A DNA stretch of 64,000 bases. It comes from Bacillus renqingensis (GTDB lineage Bacteria > Bacillota > Bacilli > Bacillales > Cytobacillaceae). Below, in pieces: positions 1 to 8,426 of this stretch. The notes under the pieces were generated by a model. It was not told where the DNA came from. It made no database searches and worked only from the letters and a program-made list of their open reading frames with translations. Numbering within the stretch: the first letter of the stretch is position 1; each line of letters starts with the position of its first letter. The position numbers and the translations under genes are program-made. The stretch spans positions 248,001 through 312,000 of the forward strand of contig NZ_JADDIU010000001.1 of the NCBI RefSeq assembly GCF_016464375.1. The letters are read 5' to 3'.

Positions 1-476
1 ATGGAACCCATGATCGCATACTGAAGCAAATGTTCCGGTTTAGCATCGGCATTGGCACCTACATCTAAAAGCAAAAAGCCTTCTCCTTCTATTGTTGGCA
101 ATGTCGGCGCTAATGCCGGACGATCAATTCCGGCAATTCTTCCAACCACAAATAGACCTGCAGCCATCAGTGCACCCGTATTTCCTGCGGAAAGACAGGC
201 ATCTGCTAACCCATCCGCAACTTGCCTTGCCGCTAACACCATGGAGGCATTTTTCTTGCGGCGTACTGCTCTCGCCGGTTCATCCGTACCTAAGATAACC
301 TCATTTGTATGTATAATAGAAATTCGTTCATGGTCTATTAATGTTTCTTTTATTCTGGATTCATCGCCAACTAGAATAATTTGAATATCAGGGAATGTTT
401 CTACTGCCTTCATTGCCCCTAGGACGATTTCTTTCGGGGCATTGTCGCCACCCATCGCATCGATTGCAAGTTTCAT
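1..476 (-). CDS. plsX: PlsX, phosphate acyltransferase (5' part; cut by window edge)
   Basis: PlsX makes acyl-phosphate from acyl-ACP, the first step of the PlsX/PlsY route to phosphatidic acid; it is a peripheral membrane enzyme. About 158 N-terminal codons are visible and the rest lies beyond position 1. The start reads [16 protein letters not shown], the typical family opening, followed by Gly/Ala-rich segments such as [12 protein letters not shown] near residues 90-100. The chosen ATG has AAAGGATG a suitable distance upstream; an in-frame ATG at 485 is possible. It follows fapR by 12 bp, as in B. subtilis, and is presumably repressed by FapR through the shared operator upstream of fapR. 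Confidence 0.95.
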   Translation of the reverse strand, partial: MKLAIDAMGGDNAPKEIVLGAMKAVETFPDIQIILVGDESRIKETLIDHERISIIHTNEVILGTDEPARAVRRKKNASMVLAARQVADGLADACLSAGNTGALMAAGLFVVGRIAGIDRPALAPTLPTIEGEGFLLLDVGANADAKPEHLLQYAIMGS

Positions 477-488
477 TTGTCTCATCCT

Positions 489-1055
489 TTAATGATTTTT
501 CGAACGATACATTTCAAAGTCTCCGGTAAAGACAAGTTCCTTATTTACATAACTTGTTACATTCACAAAGGTTCTGCCATTCGTCGCATCAATTTTGTTT
601 ACCCTTGCTTTTGCTACCACACGCTCGTTTAATTTAACCGAGCGTTTAAATTGAATATTAGCCTTAGCTGTTAAGGCCAGCTCATCGTTTATGACGGCTA
701 CTGCCAGTGAATTGGCCTGGGCAAACAAATGATGTCCACGGGCAATTTGATTTCGTTTAAAAACATGTTCTTCCTTTACATCAAAAATCGAAATGGCACT
801 TTCGTCCAGCACGATATCGATAATTTCTCCAATGACTTCCTCAAGCGGCAATGAGCGGACTTGCGCCTCAAATCGTTTCTCTGCCACCGTTTTAATCCGT
901 TCACGAAGCTCTGGAATTGACAATTCCAATCTGTCGAGACGAATCGTCTGCACGCTCACTTTAAACTTATCAGCGAGCTCTTCATCCGTGACAAATGGAT
1001 TTTCGTTAATCGTTGCGGCTAGCAATGCTTGACGTTCTTTCTTATTTCTTCGCAT
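489..1055 (-). CDS. fapR: FapR, malonyl-CoA-responsive repressor of fatty acid synthesis
   Basis: FapR represses fatty-acid and phospholipid genes; binding of malonyl-CoA to its hot-dog domain releases it from DNA. The 188 residues match the usual length. An N-terminal helix-turn-helix (about residues 15-45, [19 protein letters not shown]) is followed by a linker and the ligand-binding hot-dog fold (about 75-188, with [13 protein letters not shown]). It is the first gene of a unit with plsX and carries a FapR-type operator over its own promoter, so autoregulation is very likely. A recG terminator lies between it and recG. Confidence 0.96.
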   Translation of the reverse strand: MRRNKKERQALLAATINENPFVTDEELADKFKVSVQTIRLDRLELSIPELRERIKTVAEKRFEAQVRSLPLEEVIGEIIDIVLDESAISIFDVKEEHVFKRNQIARGHHLFAQANSLAVAVINDELALTAKANIQFKRSVKLNERVVAKARVNKIDATNGRTFVNVTSYVNKELVFTGDFEMYRSKNH

Positions 1056-1075
1056 TTATGACACCGTCCGAGATC

Positions 1076-1102
1076 TTATGACTAGGTACTAAGAGTAGTA
1101 TA
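1076..1102 (-). promoter_or_regulatory. fapR promoter with FapR operator
   Basis: On the minus strand the sequence reads TATACT (the -10, 1097-1102), ACTC, then TTAGTACCTAGTCATAA. The last part resembles the FapR operator as I recall it from the B. subtilis fapR promoter (TTAGTACCTAGTCTTAA), lying just downstream of the -10 where bound repressor would block initiation. The arrangement agrees with autoregulation of fapR-plsX. Operator identity rests on motif similarity only. Confidence 0.8.
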
Positions 1103-1104
1103 AA

Positions 1105-1152
1105 ATTTAAAAAAGCAGATTGCAAGGATAACTTTTAAATCCTGCAATCTAC
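1105..1152 (-). terminator. recG rho-independent terminator
   Basis: The minus strand can form a stem of GTAGATTGCA with TGCAATCTGC, extended by GGA/TCC across a one-base bulge, and followed by TTTTTT. It starts about 10 bp past the recG stop and separates recG from fapR. Confidence 0.8.
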
Positions 1153-1161
1153 TTTTCTTTT

Positions 1162-3210
1162 TTAATCCAGCTTTTCTCCTTCTAAAACCCCTGATTCTTC
1201 CAGCTGGTTTCTTAAATATTGATATTCGGAGGAGGACCAAAAATACGGCGATTGGATTAAAATCGCGGCATCATTTCTTGCTGTTTCAAGGGCGCGGTAA
1301 TCATGAACCATATCCGCTACCTTAAATTCCGGAATGCCGCTTTGTTTTTTTCCAAAGAAGTCACCAGGTCCCCTAAGCTCTAAGTCTTTTTCACTAAGGA
1401 CGAAGCCATCATTCGTCTCCGTCATGATTCTCATTCTTTCCTGCCCTGTTTCAGATTTTGGACTTGCCAGTAAAACACAAAAGGACTGGTCGCTTCCACG
1501 GCCAACACGTCCACGCAGCTGATGCAGCTGTGAAAGTCCAAATCTTTCGGCATCATAAATAACCATAATGGTCGCATTCGGGACGTTAACCCCCACTTCC
1601 ACAACCGTAGTCGAAACAAGTACCTGCACCTCATTCCTACTAAATGCCTTCATGACGGAATCTTTTTCCTCTGCACTTAAACGTCCATGCATAAGGCCTA
1701 CTCGATAGCGATTTTGAAAATAATGGCTTAATGCCGTATGAACGTCAATGGCATTTTGGACATCCAGCTTATCCGATTCTTCAATTAAGGGACAAATGAC
1801 GTAAGCCTGATGCCCCTTAACCAATTGTTTTTCGACAAATGCAAGAACCCGTTCCAGCATTTCCGGTTTCGCCCAGTAGGTCTCAATCGTCTTTCTTCCT
1901 GCAGGCATTTCATCAATAACGGAAACGTCCATCTCGCCGAAAACGGTAATCGCAAGTGTACGGGGAATTGGAGTTGCCGTCATAAACAGTACGTCGGGAT
2001 TTTCTCCCTTTTCACGCAAGATCCGGCGCTGCTCCACACCAAAGCGATGCTGCTCATCCGTAATCACAAGTCCTAATCGGTGAAAGGTAACTTCATCTTG
2101 GATGAGTGCGTGGGTACCAATTAAAATGTCCACATTCCCTTCGACTAACTCCTGAAGAATTTCTTTTCTTCGCTTCCCTTTAATCGAGCTTGTCAGCAAC
2201 TCACATCTAACGGTAAAAGGCTCGAACAACTGTCTCAATCCTTGTGCATGCTGCTCTGCCAAAATTTCAGTCGGAACCATTAAAGCACCTTGAAAGCCTG
2301 CTGTCACAGCCGCATATAGCCCGATAGCAGCAACAATTGTCTTTCCGGAACCAACATCGCCCTGTAGTAAACGATTCATCCGAAAAGGGGATTTCATATC
2401 CGTTAACATTTCATTGACAACCCGTTTTTGCGCGTTTGTTAACGGAAAGGGCAAACTGTTTATAAATTCCTGCAATCTTTCCAGATCATAATTTTGTCTG
2501 ATCCCTTGAGAATGTTCCCGTTCAAATTTTCTTAAAGATTGCATTTTTAATTGAAAAAGAAGAAATTCCTCATACACCAAGCGCCTTCTGGCCTGTTTTA
2601 ATTCTTCTTGATTTTGAGGAAAATGCATCGCCTTTAGGCAATCCCGACGGCTTTGCAGCCGGTACTTTTTTAGTAAGGAATCCGGCAGCGTTTCCTCAAT
2701 GAAACTTCCGAATTGTTGAAATGCTAGACTGATAAATTTCCGTATTCCTTTTGATGTTAACCCGCCCTTTAAAGAGTAAACCGGTTCGAAGTCATTTTGC
2801 TTCGTGCTGCTGCCTGCTTGAAATTCATTTGCCGTGATCGTCCGGCGGTGGGCATCCCATTTTCCGCTTATCGTTACCGTTTCATTCATCGAGATTTTTG
2901 CTTTTAAATAGGGTTGGTTAAAAAAGACCACTTTAATAAGATAGCGCCCGGCTAAGAGATGGATGGTCAGCTTCGATTTCTTCCTGCCATAATAGACAAG
3001 AGAAGGCTCACTTTGGACCTTCCCTTCGACTGTCACCTTCTCATGATGCCCGACCTCTACTAAGTCTCTGAGGCGATAATCCTCATATCGATAAGGGAAA
3101 TATTCCAACAAATCCTGAATCGTCTTGATTTTCATTTCTGATAACATCTCGGCAGTCTCTTCCCCAATCCCCTTTAAAACCATGACTGATTGATTAAGCT
3201 GCCCGTTCAC
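1162..3210 (-). CDS. recG: RecG, ATP-dependent DNA helicase
   Basis: RecG remodels stalled replication forks and branch-migrates Holliday junctions. The 682-residue product is the normal length. An N-terminal wedge/OB region (about 1-200) is followed by two RecA-like helicase lobes. Walker A GDVGSGKT lies at about 284-291, the DEQH box at 385-388, and RGRVGRG plus LELRGPGDFFG in the C-terminal third are RecG hallmarks. Its start overlaps the sdaAA stop by 4 bp, so it is probably translated from the sdaAB-sdaAA-recG transcript, which ends at the terminator beyond it. Confidence 0.97.
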   Translation of the reverse strand: MNGQLNQSVMVLKGIGEETAEMLSEMKIKTIQDLLEYFPYRYEDYRLRDLVEVGHHEKVTVEGKVQSEPSLVYYGRKKSKLTIHLLAGRYLIKVVFFNQPYLKAKISMNETVTISGKWDAHRRTITANEFQAGSSTKQNDFEPVYSLKGGLTSKGIRKFISLAFQQFGSFIEETLPDSLLKKYRLQSRRDCLKAMHFPQNQEELKQARRRLVYEEFLLFQLKMQSLRKFEREHSQGIRQNYDLERLQEFINSLPFPLTNAQKRVVNEMLTDMKSPFRMNRLLQGDVGSGKTIVAAIGLYAAVTAGFQGALMVPTEILAEQHAQGLRQLFEPFTVRCELLTSSIKGKRRKEILQELVEGNVDILIGTHALIQDEVTFHRLGLVITDEQHRFGVEQRRILREKGENPDVLFMTATPIPRTLAITVFGEMDVSVIDEMPAGRKTIETYWAKPEMLERVLAFVEKQLVKGHQAYVICPLIEESDKLDVQNAIDVHTALSHYFQNRYRVGLMHGRLSAEEKDSVMKAFSRNEVQVLVSTTVVEVGVNVPNATIMVIYDAERFGLSQLHQLRGRVGRGSDQSFCVLLASPKSETGQERMRIMTETNDGFVLSEKDLELRGPGDFFGKKQSGIPEFKVADMVHDYRALETARNDAAILIQSPYFWSSSEYQYLRNQLEESGVLEGEKLD

Positions 3211-4091
3211 TTTTCTTTAAGCGGCATTCCAAAGATCTTCGCCGCTAGTTGTCGTCCTGTCGGGGTTGCCGCTAACCCTCCCTGTGCAGTTTCTTTTAAT
3301 GCGGTCGGCATTGATTGGCCAATTTTGTACATGGCGTCAATTACTTCGTCACATGGAATCCTGCTTGTAATTCCGGCCAAAGCCATATCGGCTGCAACCA
3401 TGGCATTTGCTGCCCCCATCGCGTTACGTTTGACACAAGGAACTTCAACAAGTCCGGCAACAGGATCACATACCAACCCAAGCATATTTTTTAAGGTAAT
3501 TGCCATTGCCTCGGCACATTGTTGTGGTGTACCTCCTGCCATTTCAACAATGGCCGCGGCCGCCATCCCGGCTGCTGAACCAACCTCCGCCTGACAGCCT
3601 CCGGCAGCCCCGGAGATTGAAGCATTATTTGCTACGACAAAACCAAATGCCCCTGCGGTAAAGAGAAATGAAATCATTTCCTCTCTTGTTGGGTTCAGCT
3701 TTTTCTTAACTGCAAATAATGTTCCCGGTACAACTCCCGCAGAGCCTGCTGTCGGGGTTGCACAAATGGTTCCCATTGCCGCATTCACTTCATTTGTTGC
3801 AACCGCTTTACTGACAGCATCAAGGATCGTTTCGCCCGTCAAAAAGCTTCCTTTCTCAATATATTTTTGTAATAGCACCGCGTCCCCGCCGGTTAATCCG
3901 GAATGAGATGTTACCCCTTTAATACCGCGCTCAACAGCTTCTTCCATGACCATTAAATTGCGGTCCATTTGCGCTATCACTTCTTCTTTGGACCTTCCGG
4001 TTATCGATACTTCCTGTTCGATCATGATTTCTGAAATCTTTTTATGTTGGCTGACGGCAAGTTCCACTAATTCAGCTACATTACGAAACAT
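3207..4091 (-). CDS. sdaAA: L-serine dehydratase, alpha subunit
   Basis: With SdaAB this forms the iron-sulfur L-serine dehydratase that converts serine to pyruvate and ammonia. The 294 residues match the alpha-subunit length. Conserved cysteines that can hold the 4Fe-4S cluster appear in ICATPTAG, GGCQAEVG and VCDPVAG, with Gly/Ala-rich surroundings typical of the family (NASISGAAGG). The start ATG opens MFRNVAELVELA, as in B. subtilis. sdaAB lies 33 bp upstream and recG overlaps the 3' end, indicating one operon. Confidence 0.96.
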   Translation of the reverse strand: MFRNVAELVELAVSQHKKISEIMIEQEVSITGRSKEEVIAQMDRNLMVMEEAVERGIKGVTSHSGLTGGDAVLLQKYIEKGSFLTGETILDAVSKAVATNEVNAAMGTICATPTAGSAGVVPGTLFAVKKKLNPTREEMISFLFTAGAFGFVVANNASISGAAGGCQAEVGSAAGMAAAAIVEMAGGTPQQCAEAMAITLKNMLGLVCDPVAGLVEVPCVKRNAMGAANAMVAADMALAGITSRIPCDEVIDAMYKIGQSMPTALKETAQGGLAATPTGRQLAAKIFGMPLKEK

Positions 4092-4124
4092 TACACAACC
4101 CCCTCTATGCTCATTTCTTCCCTT

Positions 4125-4787
4125 TTAGTCGACTATTTTAGTTACCTTTAAAATGCTCGGCAACTGTTCAAGTTCGTTAATGAGTTGATCGTCGATATTT
4201 TGATCCACTTCAATCGTCATAAGTGCCATTTTTCCAACATCTTTGCGGGCTACTTCCATATGACCGATATTGATTTCATATTTAGCCAATGTATTTGCTA
4301 CACTGGCAATTGCTCCGAAACGGTCATTATGAACAACAAGTATCGCCGGATGGTTGCCGGAAAGTTTTAATTTAAACCCATTCAGCTCAGTAATTTCAAT
4401 TTTTCCACCACCAATCGATACCCCGACAAGTTCTAATTCACCATTATGGTCACCAATAATCACCCTAGCTGTATTCGGGTGGTCGGTAATTGCTTCTTCC
4501 TCGATAAAGGTAAGTTTTATTCCGCGTTCTTTTGCAATTTCAATCGCCTGAATGATCCTTTGATCATCAGTGTCGAAATCTAATAGACCGCCAATAATGG
4601 CGACATCTGTACCATGTCCTTTATATGTCTGAGCAAATGAACCATAGAAAGAAATATTAGCCCATTTTGGCTCTCTGCCAAACAGACTTCGAGCCACTCT
4701 GCCAATTCTTGCGGCACCGGCAGTATGGGAACTGGAAGGACCAATCATGACCGGACCAATAATATCGAATACACTTCTGTATTTCAT
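4125..4787 (-). CDS. sdaAB: L-serine dehydratase, beta subunit
   Basis: The beta subunit partners SdaAA in serine deamination. The ATG at 4787 (MKYRSVFDIIGPVMIGP) was chosen over a start 13 codons further upstream, because it has AGAGGTG at good spacing and gives 220 residues, the length I recall for B. subtilis. The N-terminal part carries the PSSSHTAGAARIGR signature (about 16-29) and the C-terminal 75 residues form an ACT-like domain (LVVHNDRFGAIASVANTLAKY), which may sense serine. It is the first gene of the sdaAB-sdaAA-recG unit. Confidence 0.96.
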   Translation of the reverse strand: MKYRSVFDIIGPVMIGPSSSHTAGAARIGRVARSLFGREPKWANISFYGSFAQTYKGHGTDVAIIGGLLDFDTDDQRIIQAIEIAKERGIKLTFIEEEAITDHPNTARVIIGDHNGELELVGVSIGGGKIEITELNGFKLKLSGNHPAILVVHNDRFGAIASVANTLAKYEINIGHMEVARKDVGKMALMTIEVDQNIDDQLINELEQLPSILKVTKIVD

Positions 4788-4813
4788 ATCGTTACACCTC
4801 TTTGCCTTTAAAG

Positions 4814-4842
4814 TATCTAATACCATCTCTATTCATTTTCAA
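4814..4842 (-). promoter_or_regulatory. Possible sigma-A promoter for sdaAB
   Basis: On the minus strand TTGAAA (4837-4842) lies 17 bp from TAGATA (4814-4819). The -10 is a weak match, so this is only the best candidate between the fakA terminator side and the sdaAB ribosome site. Confidence 0.35.
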
Positions 4843-4862
4843 AAAATTATCTATTATCATTA

Positions 4863-4901
4863 GAAAAAAAGAAGGTTGAATCTCCAAGAGACCCACCCTC
4901 T
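4863..4901 (-). terminator. fakA terminator
   Basis: The minus-strand transcript can fold AGAGGGTGGGTCTC against GAGATTCAACCTTCT with G-U pairs and one bulge, followed by a TTTTTTT run. It lies 15 bp past the fakA stop. Confidence 0.75.
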
Positions 4902-4915
4902 ATTTTATCCGTTCC

Positions 4916-6598
4916 TTATTCGATTGAAAAGATAAAAGAATACAATGGCTGTTTACCATTATGAACTTCAATTTCAACATCAGCAAAATGATCCCGGACA
5001 AACTGTGTAAGCTCATTTTTTTCTGCTTCCGTTACATCCTTTCCATAAATAATGGTTAAGATTTCAGAATCCTCATCCAGCATTTGGGACAGCAGCTCTT
5101 TCGCTGCTCTTCCTTTATCCTTATCTTTTACGACGATTTTCCCTTCTGAAATCCCCATGAAGTCATCTTTTTCAATATCTAAACCGTCGATTTGCGTATC
5201 GCGAACGGCATATGTAATCTGTCCTGTCTTGACATGGCTCATTGCTTCCTTCATCGCTGTTTCATTAGCCTTAGCGTCTGCGGATGGATTAAAGGCAAGC
5301 AATGCAGAAAGTCCTTGTGGGACGGTTTTGGTTGGTATTACGTAAATCTCATCTTCCGCTATTTGTACGGCCTGCTCTGCAGCCATGATAATATTTTTGT
5401 TATTAGGCAAAATAAATATCTTTTTTGCATTCACTTGTTTTGCAGCCTTCACGATATCCTCAGTGCTGGGGTTCATCGTTTGACCGCCTTCAATGACTGC
5501 ATGTGCCCCGATACTTTTAAATAATTCAGCAATTCCGGCACCCATCGATACTGTAACGATTCCATATTCCTGCTTTTCCTTAGGTGTATCAGGATGGTCG
5601 GATACTAAAGCCGTTCTCGTTTCACCGACAATATTCGAATGCTGCTGGCGCATGTTTTCAATCTTCATATTAATTAAACTGCCATAACGCTGACCATAGG
5701 ATAATACTTCTCCAGGCTGTTCTGAATGAATATGGACTTTAACCAGTTCATCATCAGCAATCACAAGCAATGAATCTCCGAATTTACTTAGGTCGTTACG
5801 AAAGACTTCTTCTTTAAACGGATGTTTCGCTGTTTTGGCTGATTCAAACTTGACCATAAATTCGGTACAGTAACCGAATACAATATCCTCCGTATTTATA
5901 TGGCCTTGTACACTTTTATGATGCTCTGCACTCACCAATTCATCCATCGATGGAAGAACATTTGCTGTATCGGAAAGTTTTTCGCCCTTTAATTCAGCAA
6001 GAAATCCTTCATACACACAAACGAGTCCTTGTCCGCCGCTATCCACTACCCCAACTTCCTTTAAGACCGGGAGAAGGTCAGGCGTCCGCTTCAATGAAGC
6101 TCTAGCTTCTTTCAACACGGCCTCCATTATCACTATAATATCATCGGTTTTGTTAGAAGCTTCCACTCCTTTTTGGGCTGCATCCTTTGCAACCGTTAGA
6201 ATCGTTCCTTCTACAGGCTTCATAACCGCTTTATAGGCTGTTTCTACTCCCGCTTCTAAGGCGTGGGCAAATTCACTGCTAGAGATCACTGTCTTATTTT
6301 CAATTGCCTTGGCGAATCCGCGGAAAAGCTGGGAAAGGATGACACCTGAATTGCCACGAGCTCCCATAAGTAAGCCTTTTGATAGGGCAATACCTACCTT
6401 ACCGATATGTTCTTGAACATTATTTTTTACTTCCTTTGCCCCGGAGGTCATGGATAAATTCATATTTGTTCCTGTATCTCCATCTGGTACGGGGAAAACG
6501 TTTAATGCATCCACCATTTTTGCATTTGCAGCCAGATGATTAGCACCTTGAATCACCATCTCGGCAAAACGTATTCCATCTAATGCTGTAATTGACAC
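4916..6598 (-). CDS. fakA: FakA (YloV), fatty acid kinase ATP-binding subunit
   Basis: This DhaL-type kinase subunit phosphorylates fatty acids presented by FakB proteins, feeding acyl-phosphate to PlsY or PlsX. The 560-residue product has an N-terminal DhaL domain with the nucleotide/Mg motif NVFPVPDGDTGTN at about 33-45 and RGNSGVILSQLFRG at about 81-94. A middle domain and a C-terminal EDD-like region (IILPNNKN, ending HNGKQPLYSF) follow. It lies 15 bp downstream of asp23/yloU and is transcribed with it. No fakB gene is present here. Confidence 0.93.
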   Translation of the reverse strand: MSITALDGIRFAEMVIQGANHLAANAKMVDALNVFPVPDGDTGTNMNLSMTSGAKEVKNNVQEHIGKVGIALSKGLLMGARGNSGVILSQLFRGFAKAIENKTVISSSEFAHALEAGVETAYKAVMKPVEGTILTVAKDAAQKGVEASNKTDDIIVIMEAVLKEARASLKRTPDLLPVLKEVGVVDSGGQGLVCVYEGFLAELKGEKLSDTANVLPSMDELVSAEHHKSVQGHINTEDIVFGYCTEFMVKFESAKTAKHPFKEEVFRNDLSKFGDSLLVIADDELVKVHIHSEQPGEVLSYGQRYGSLINMKIENMRQQHSNIVGETRTALVSDHPDTPKEKQEYGIVTVSMGAGIAELFKSIGAHAVIEGGQTMNPSTEDIVKAAKQVNAKKIFILPNNKNIIMAAEQAVQIAEDEIYVIPTKTVPQGLSALLAFNPSADAKANETAMKEAMSHVKTGQITYAVRDTQIDGLDIEKDDFMGISEGKIVVKDKDKGRAAKELLSQMLDEDSEILTIIYGKDVTEAEKNELTQFVRDHFADVEIEVHNGKQPLYSFIFSIE

Positions 6599-6613
6599 AA
6601 ACCTTCCTCCTCA

Positions 6614-6976
6614 CTAGGGTAGAGTCACACGAACTCCCTGAACGTAGATATTAACAGAGCTGACAGCTAATCCAATGGTCTTATCAAGGGTATATTTCAC
6701 CTTTGATTGCACGTTGTGGGCAATTTCGGAAATTTTCGTCCCATAGCTGACAATAATGTACATATCAATATGTAATGCTTCATTTTCCTGGCGAACCACC
6801 ACGCCGCGGGTAAAGTTTTCTTTATGAAGAATTTCTGAAATACCATCTTTAATTTGATTCTTAGAGGCCATGCCGACGATTCCATAGCATTCAATTGCAG
6901 CTCCTCCTGCAATGGTAGCGATTACTTCATTTGAAATATCAATTTGTCCGTACTTCGTTTGTAATTCAATGGACAT
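6614..6976 (-). CDS. yloU: Asp23/YloU family protein
   Basis: A small (120-residue) Asp23/Gls24 family protein; relatives are envelope-stress or membrane-associated scaffolds, and the exact role of this one is unknown. It opens MSIELQTKYGQIDISNEV and has the family core IAGGAAIECYGIVGM at about 22-36 and IDMYIIVSYGTKISEIA near 70-86. A strong AAAGGAGGA ribosome site precedes the ATG. It is always found upstream of fakA in Bacillaceae that I know. An 11-bp inverted repeat overlaps the presumed promoter. Confidence 0.9.
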   Translation of the reverse strand: MSIELQTKYGQIDISNEVIATIAGGAAIECYGIVGMASKNQIKDGISEILHKENFTRGVVVRQENEALHIDMYIIVSYGTKISEIAHNVQSKVKYTLDKTIGLAVSSVNIYVQGVRVTLP

Positions 6977-7005
6977 GAATCGATCCTCCTTTGGATTATT
7001 GCTCC

Positions 7006-7033
7006 TTGACTATAGTCATTTTACTATAGTCAA
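7006..7033. promoter_or_regulatory. Inverted repeat, candidate operator between yloU and rpmB
   Basis: TTGACTATAGT, a 6-bp spacer, then the exact reverse complement ACTATAGTCAA. The right arm contains the likely -10 of the yloU-fakA promoter, so the repeat is placed like an operator. The binding protein, if any, is unknown. Confidence 0.6.
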
Positions 7034-7052
7034 TGGGATATTAAAAGGCAAA
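7023..7052 (-). promoter_or_regulatory. Probable sigma-A promoter of yloU-fakA
   Basis: On the minus strand TTGCCT (7047-7052) is 18 bp from TATAGT (7023-7028), which forms part of an 11-bp inverted-repeat arm. Confidence 0.55.
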
Positions 7053-7125
7053 CCTTTATTTTTACTTTTAGAGCATGAAACAAGTCTTGTCCGGCGAGCT
7101 GCTAAGGTTCTATTGCATTTCGCTA

Positions 7126-7154
7126 TTGCATTCCCATTCGTTGTATGGTAAATT
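7126..7154 (+). promoter_or_regulatory. Possible rpmB promoter
   Basis: TTGCAT (7126-7131), a 17-bp gap, then TAAATT (7149-7154), about 100 bp before the rpmB ribosome site. It is the best plus-strand candidate in this gap but the -10 is imperfect. Confidence 0.4.
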
Positions 7155-7260
7155 ATTAAAGTATGTGAAGGTTAGAAAAGTTGGCTGGACCACTTTTCTA
7201 TATCCGTTGTTGTTTATTATTGCTGTTTTTAAGCTGTTGGTAGTTAAGGAGGGAAAGATA

Positions 7261-7449
7261 ATGCCACGTAAATGTGTTATAACTGGAAAGAAAACCACAA
7301 CTGGTAACGCACGTTCTCACGCTATGAACGCTAATAAGCGTACATGGGGCGCTAATCTACAAAAAGTACGTATTCTTGTTGATGGAAAGCCAAAGCGTGT
7401 CTGGGTTTCAGCAAGAGCGTTAAAATCTGGTAAAGTTGAACGCGTATAA
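7261..7449 (+). CDS. rpmB: Ribosomal protein bL28
   Basis: A 62-residue large-subunit ribosomal protein. It opens [20 protein letters not shown] and ends LKSGKVERV, nearly identical to the B. subtilis protein as I recall it. The ATG at 7261 has AAGGAGGGA at ideal spacing, so the longer upstream frame is not used. It has one cysteine near the N-terminus and no CxxC pairs, the zinc-free form. The gene stands alone, divergent from yloU-fakA and convergent with spoVM, and ends in its own terminator. Confidence 0.97.
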   Translation: MPRKCVITGKKTTTGNARSHAMNANKRTWGANLQKVRILVDGKPKRVWVSARALKSGKVERV

Positions 7450-7457
7450 AAAATTGG

Positions 7458-7484
7458 AAGGATGTCTTAGTGACATCCTTTTTC
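7458..7484 (+). terminator. rpmB terminator
   Basis: AAGGATGTC and GACATCCTT form a 9-bp stem with a 5-base loop and a following T run, 8 bp past the rpmB stop. Confidence 0.88.
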
Positions 7485-7504
7485 TGTTGTTTATAATCAA
7501 CAAA

Positions 7505-7528
7505 TAAAAAGCACCCAAGAGTTGGGTA
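7505..7528 (-). terminator. spoVM terminator
   Basis: On the minus strand ACCCAA-CTC-TTGGGT is followed by GCTTTTTA, about 50 bp past the spoVM stop. It would end the spoVM message before rpmB. Confidence 0.7.
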
Positions 7529-7580
7529 CTTAAGGTTTTATAGAAAAGGTATTGAGCTATTTTAGGTGCCTTTAGCTTCT

Positions 7581-7664
7581 TTATTCTTTTTTATGAAACA
7601 CACCAATCATCGCTCGGACAATTCCGCCTAGAAATTTCGGCAGTTTAATCGTATAAAATTTCAT
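7581..7664 (-). CDS. spoVM: SpoVM, stage V sporulation protein (27 residues)
   Basis: SpoVM is a tiny amphipathic peptide that marks the convex forespore membrane and anchors SpoIVA for coat assembly. The translation is MKFYTIKLPKFLGGIVRAM followed by IGVFHKKE: 27 residues, against 26 in B. subtilis as I recall. The helix-breaking Pro9 and the GGIVRAM face needed for membrane binding are conserved. A clear GGAGGG ribosome site precedes the ATG. It lies between thiN and rpmB, its usual place. It should be a sigma-E gene, but I could not define a convincing sigma-E promoter. Confidence 0.96.
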   Translation of the reverse strand: MKFYTIKLPKFLGGIVRAMIGVFHKKE

Positions 7665-7771
7665 ACTGTCCCTCCTCACAAATCTCACGTCTCTGCTCTT
7701 ATTCAACATTAGCTTTCGAACGTCAATACCATATTATTCAAACGAACGAAATCAGTAACAACTTTAGGAGC

Positions 7772-8422
7772 CTATTCATCATGACTTCTTATCACTATTA
7801 ATATGCCTTCAGAAAATGAAAAAGTACCATAATCATTAATAAGTTCATTACTAATACATAATGTTGAGCCAAGAGAAATATGATGATTTTTCAAGGGATA
7901 TTTAAAGCCCTCTAGTGTAAGATTTATGACTTCAAGGGTTAACGGAACAAATGATATGTATTTTTGTTCCGTATCTTTCTTTATAGTATATGTCCCAGGA
8001 CCCCTTAAAAACACCTGGTTATTCCGATCGATAAGGACAATGTCGCTGCTGCGCTCTGCACGAAGTGACAGCAGCAAAAGCTGCAGATTAGCTAATAAAT
8101 GGTCAAGTCTCCCGCCCGTCGCCCCAAAAATGATGATTTTTTCCGGATTTTGCTCCAATGCCCAATTAAGTGCGAGTTCCATATCAGTTTCGTTCTTCTC
8201 AGGTTGAAACCTGTTTATTTCAGCAACATTCTTGTTAATAAACCGTAACTCTTCAGGAGAAACAGAATCGAAATCACCAAAGGCTGTCACCGGTTTGATG
8301 TTCCTCTTTAATAAATAAAGAACACCGCGGTCAACACCGACCCAGATTGTTTTTTCCTCGATATACTCGGTTAAATTTGGCAAAAGTTCTTCAGGACCAC
8401 CTGCCAAGATATTGATAATCAT
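7772..8422 (-). CDS. thiN: Thiamine pyrophosphokinase
   Basis: ThiN transfers pyrophosphate from ATP to thiamine, making the cofactor directly in salvage. The 216 residues match the usual length. The catalytic DFDS motif lies at about 49-52 (AFGDFDSVSPEEL), and GATGGRLDHLLANL at about 99-112 is the substrate-binding signature. It is the last gene of the coaBC-to-thiN run, 4 bp after rpe; no clear terminator was seen before spoVM. Confidence 0.94.
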   Translation of the reverse strand: MIINILAGGPEELLPNLTEYIEEKTIWVGVDRGVLYLLKRNIKPVTAFGDFDSVSPEELRFINKNVAEINRFQPEKNETDMELALNWALEQNPEKIIIFGATGGRLDHLLANLQLLLLSLRAERSSDIVLIDRNNQVFLRGPGTYTIKKDTEQKYISFVPLTLEVINLTLEGFKYPLKNHHISLGSTLCISNELINDYGTFSFSEGILIVIRSHDE

Positions 8423-8426
8423 CCGC

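Noticed and set aside
7075-7260. Upstream extension of rpmB
   Set aside because: Ribosomal protein bL28 is 62 residues and AAGGAGG is exactly placed for the ATG at 7261.
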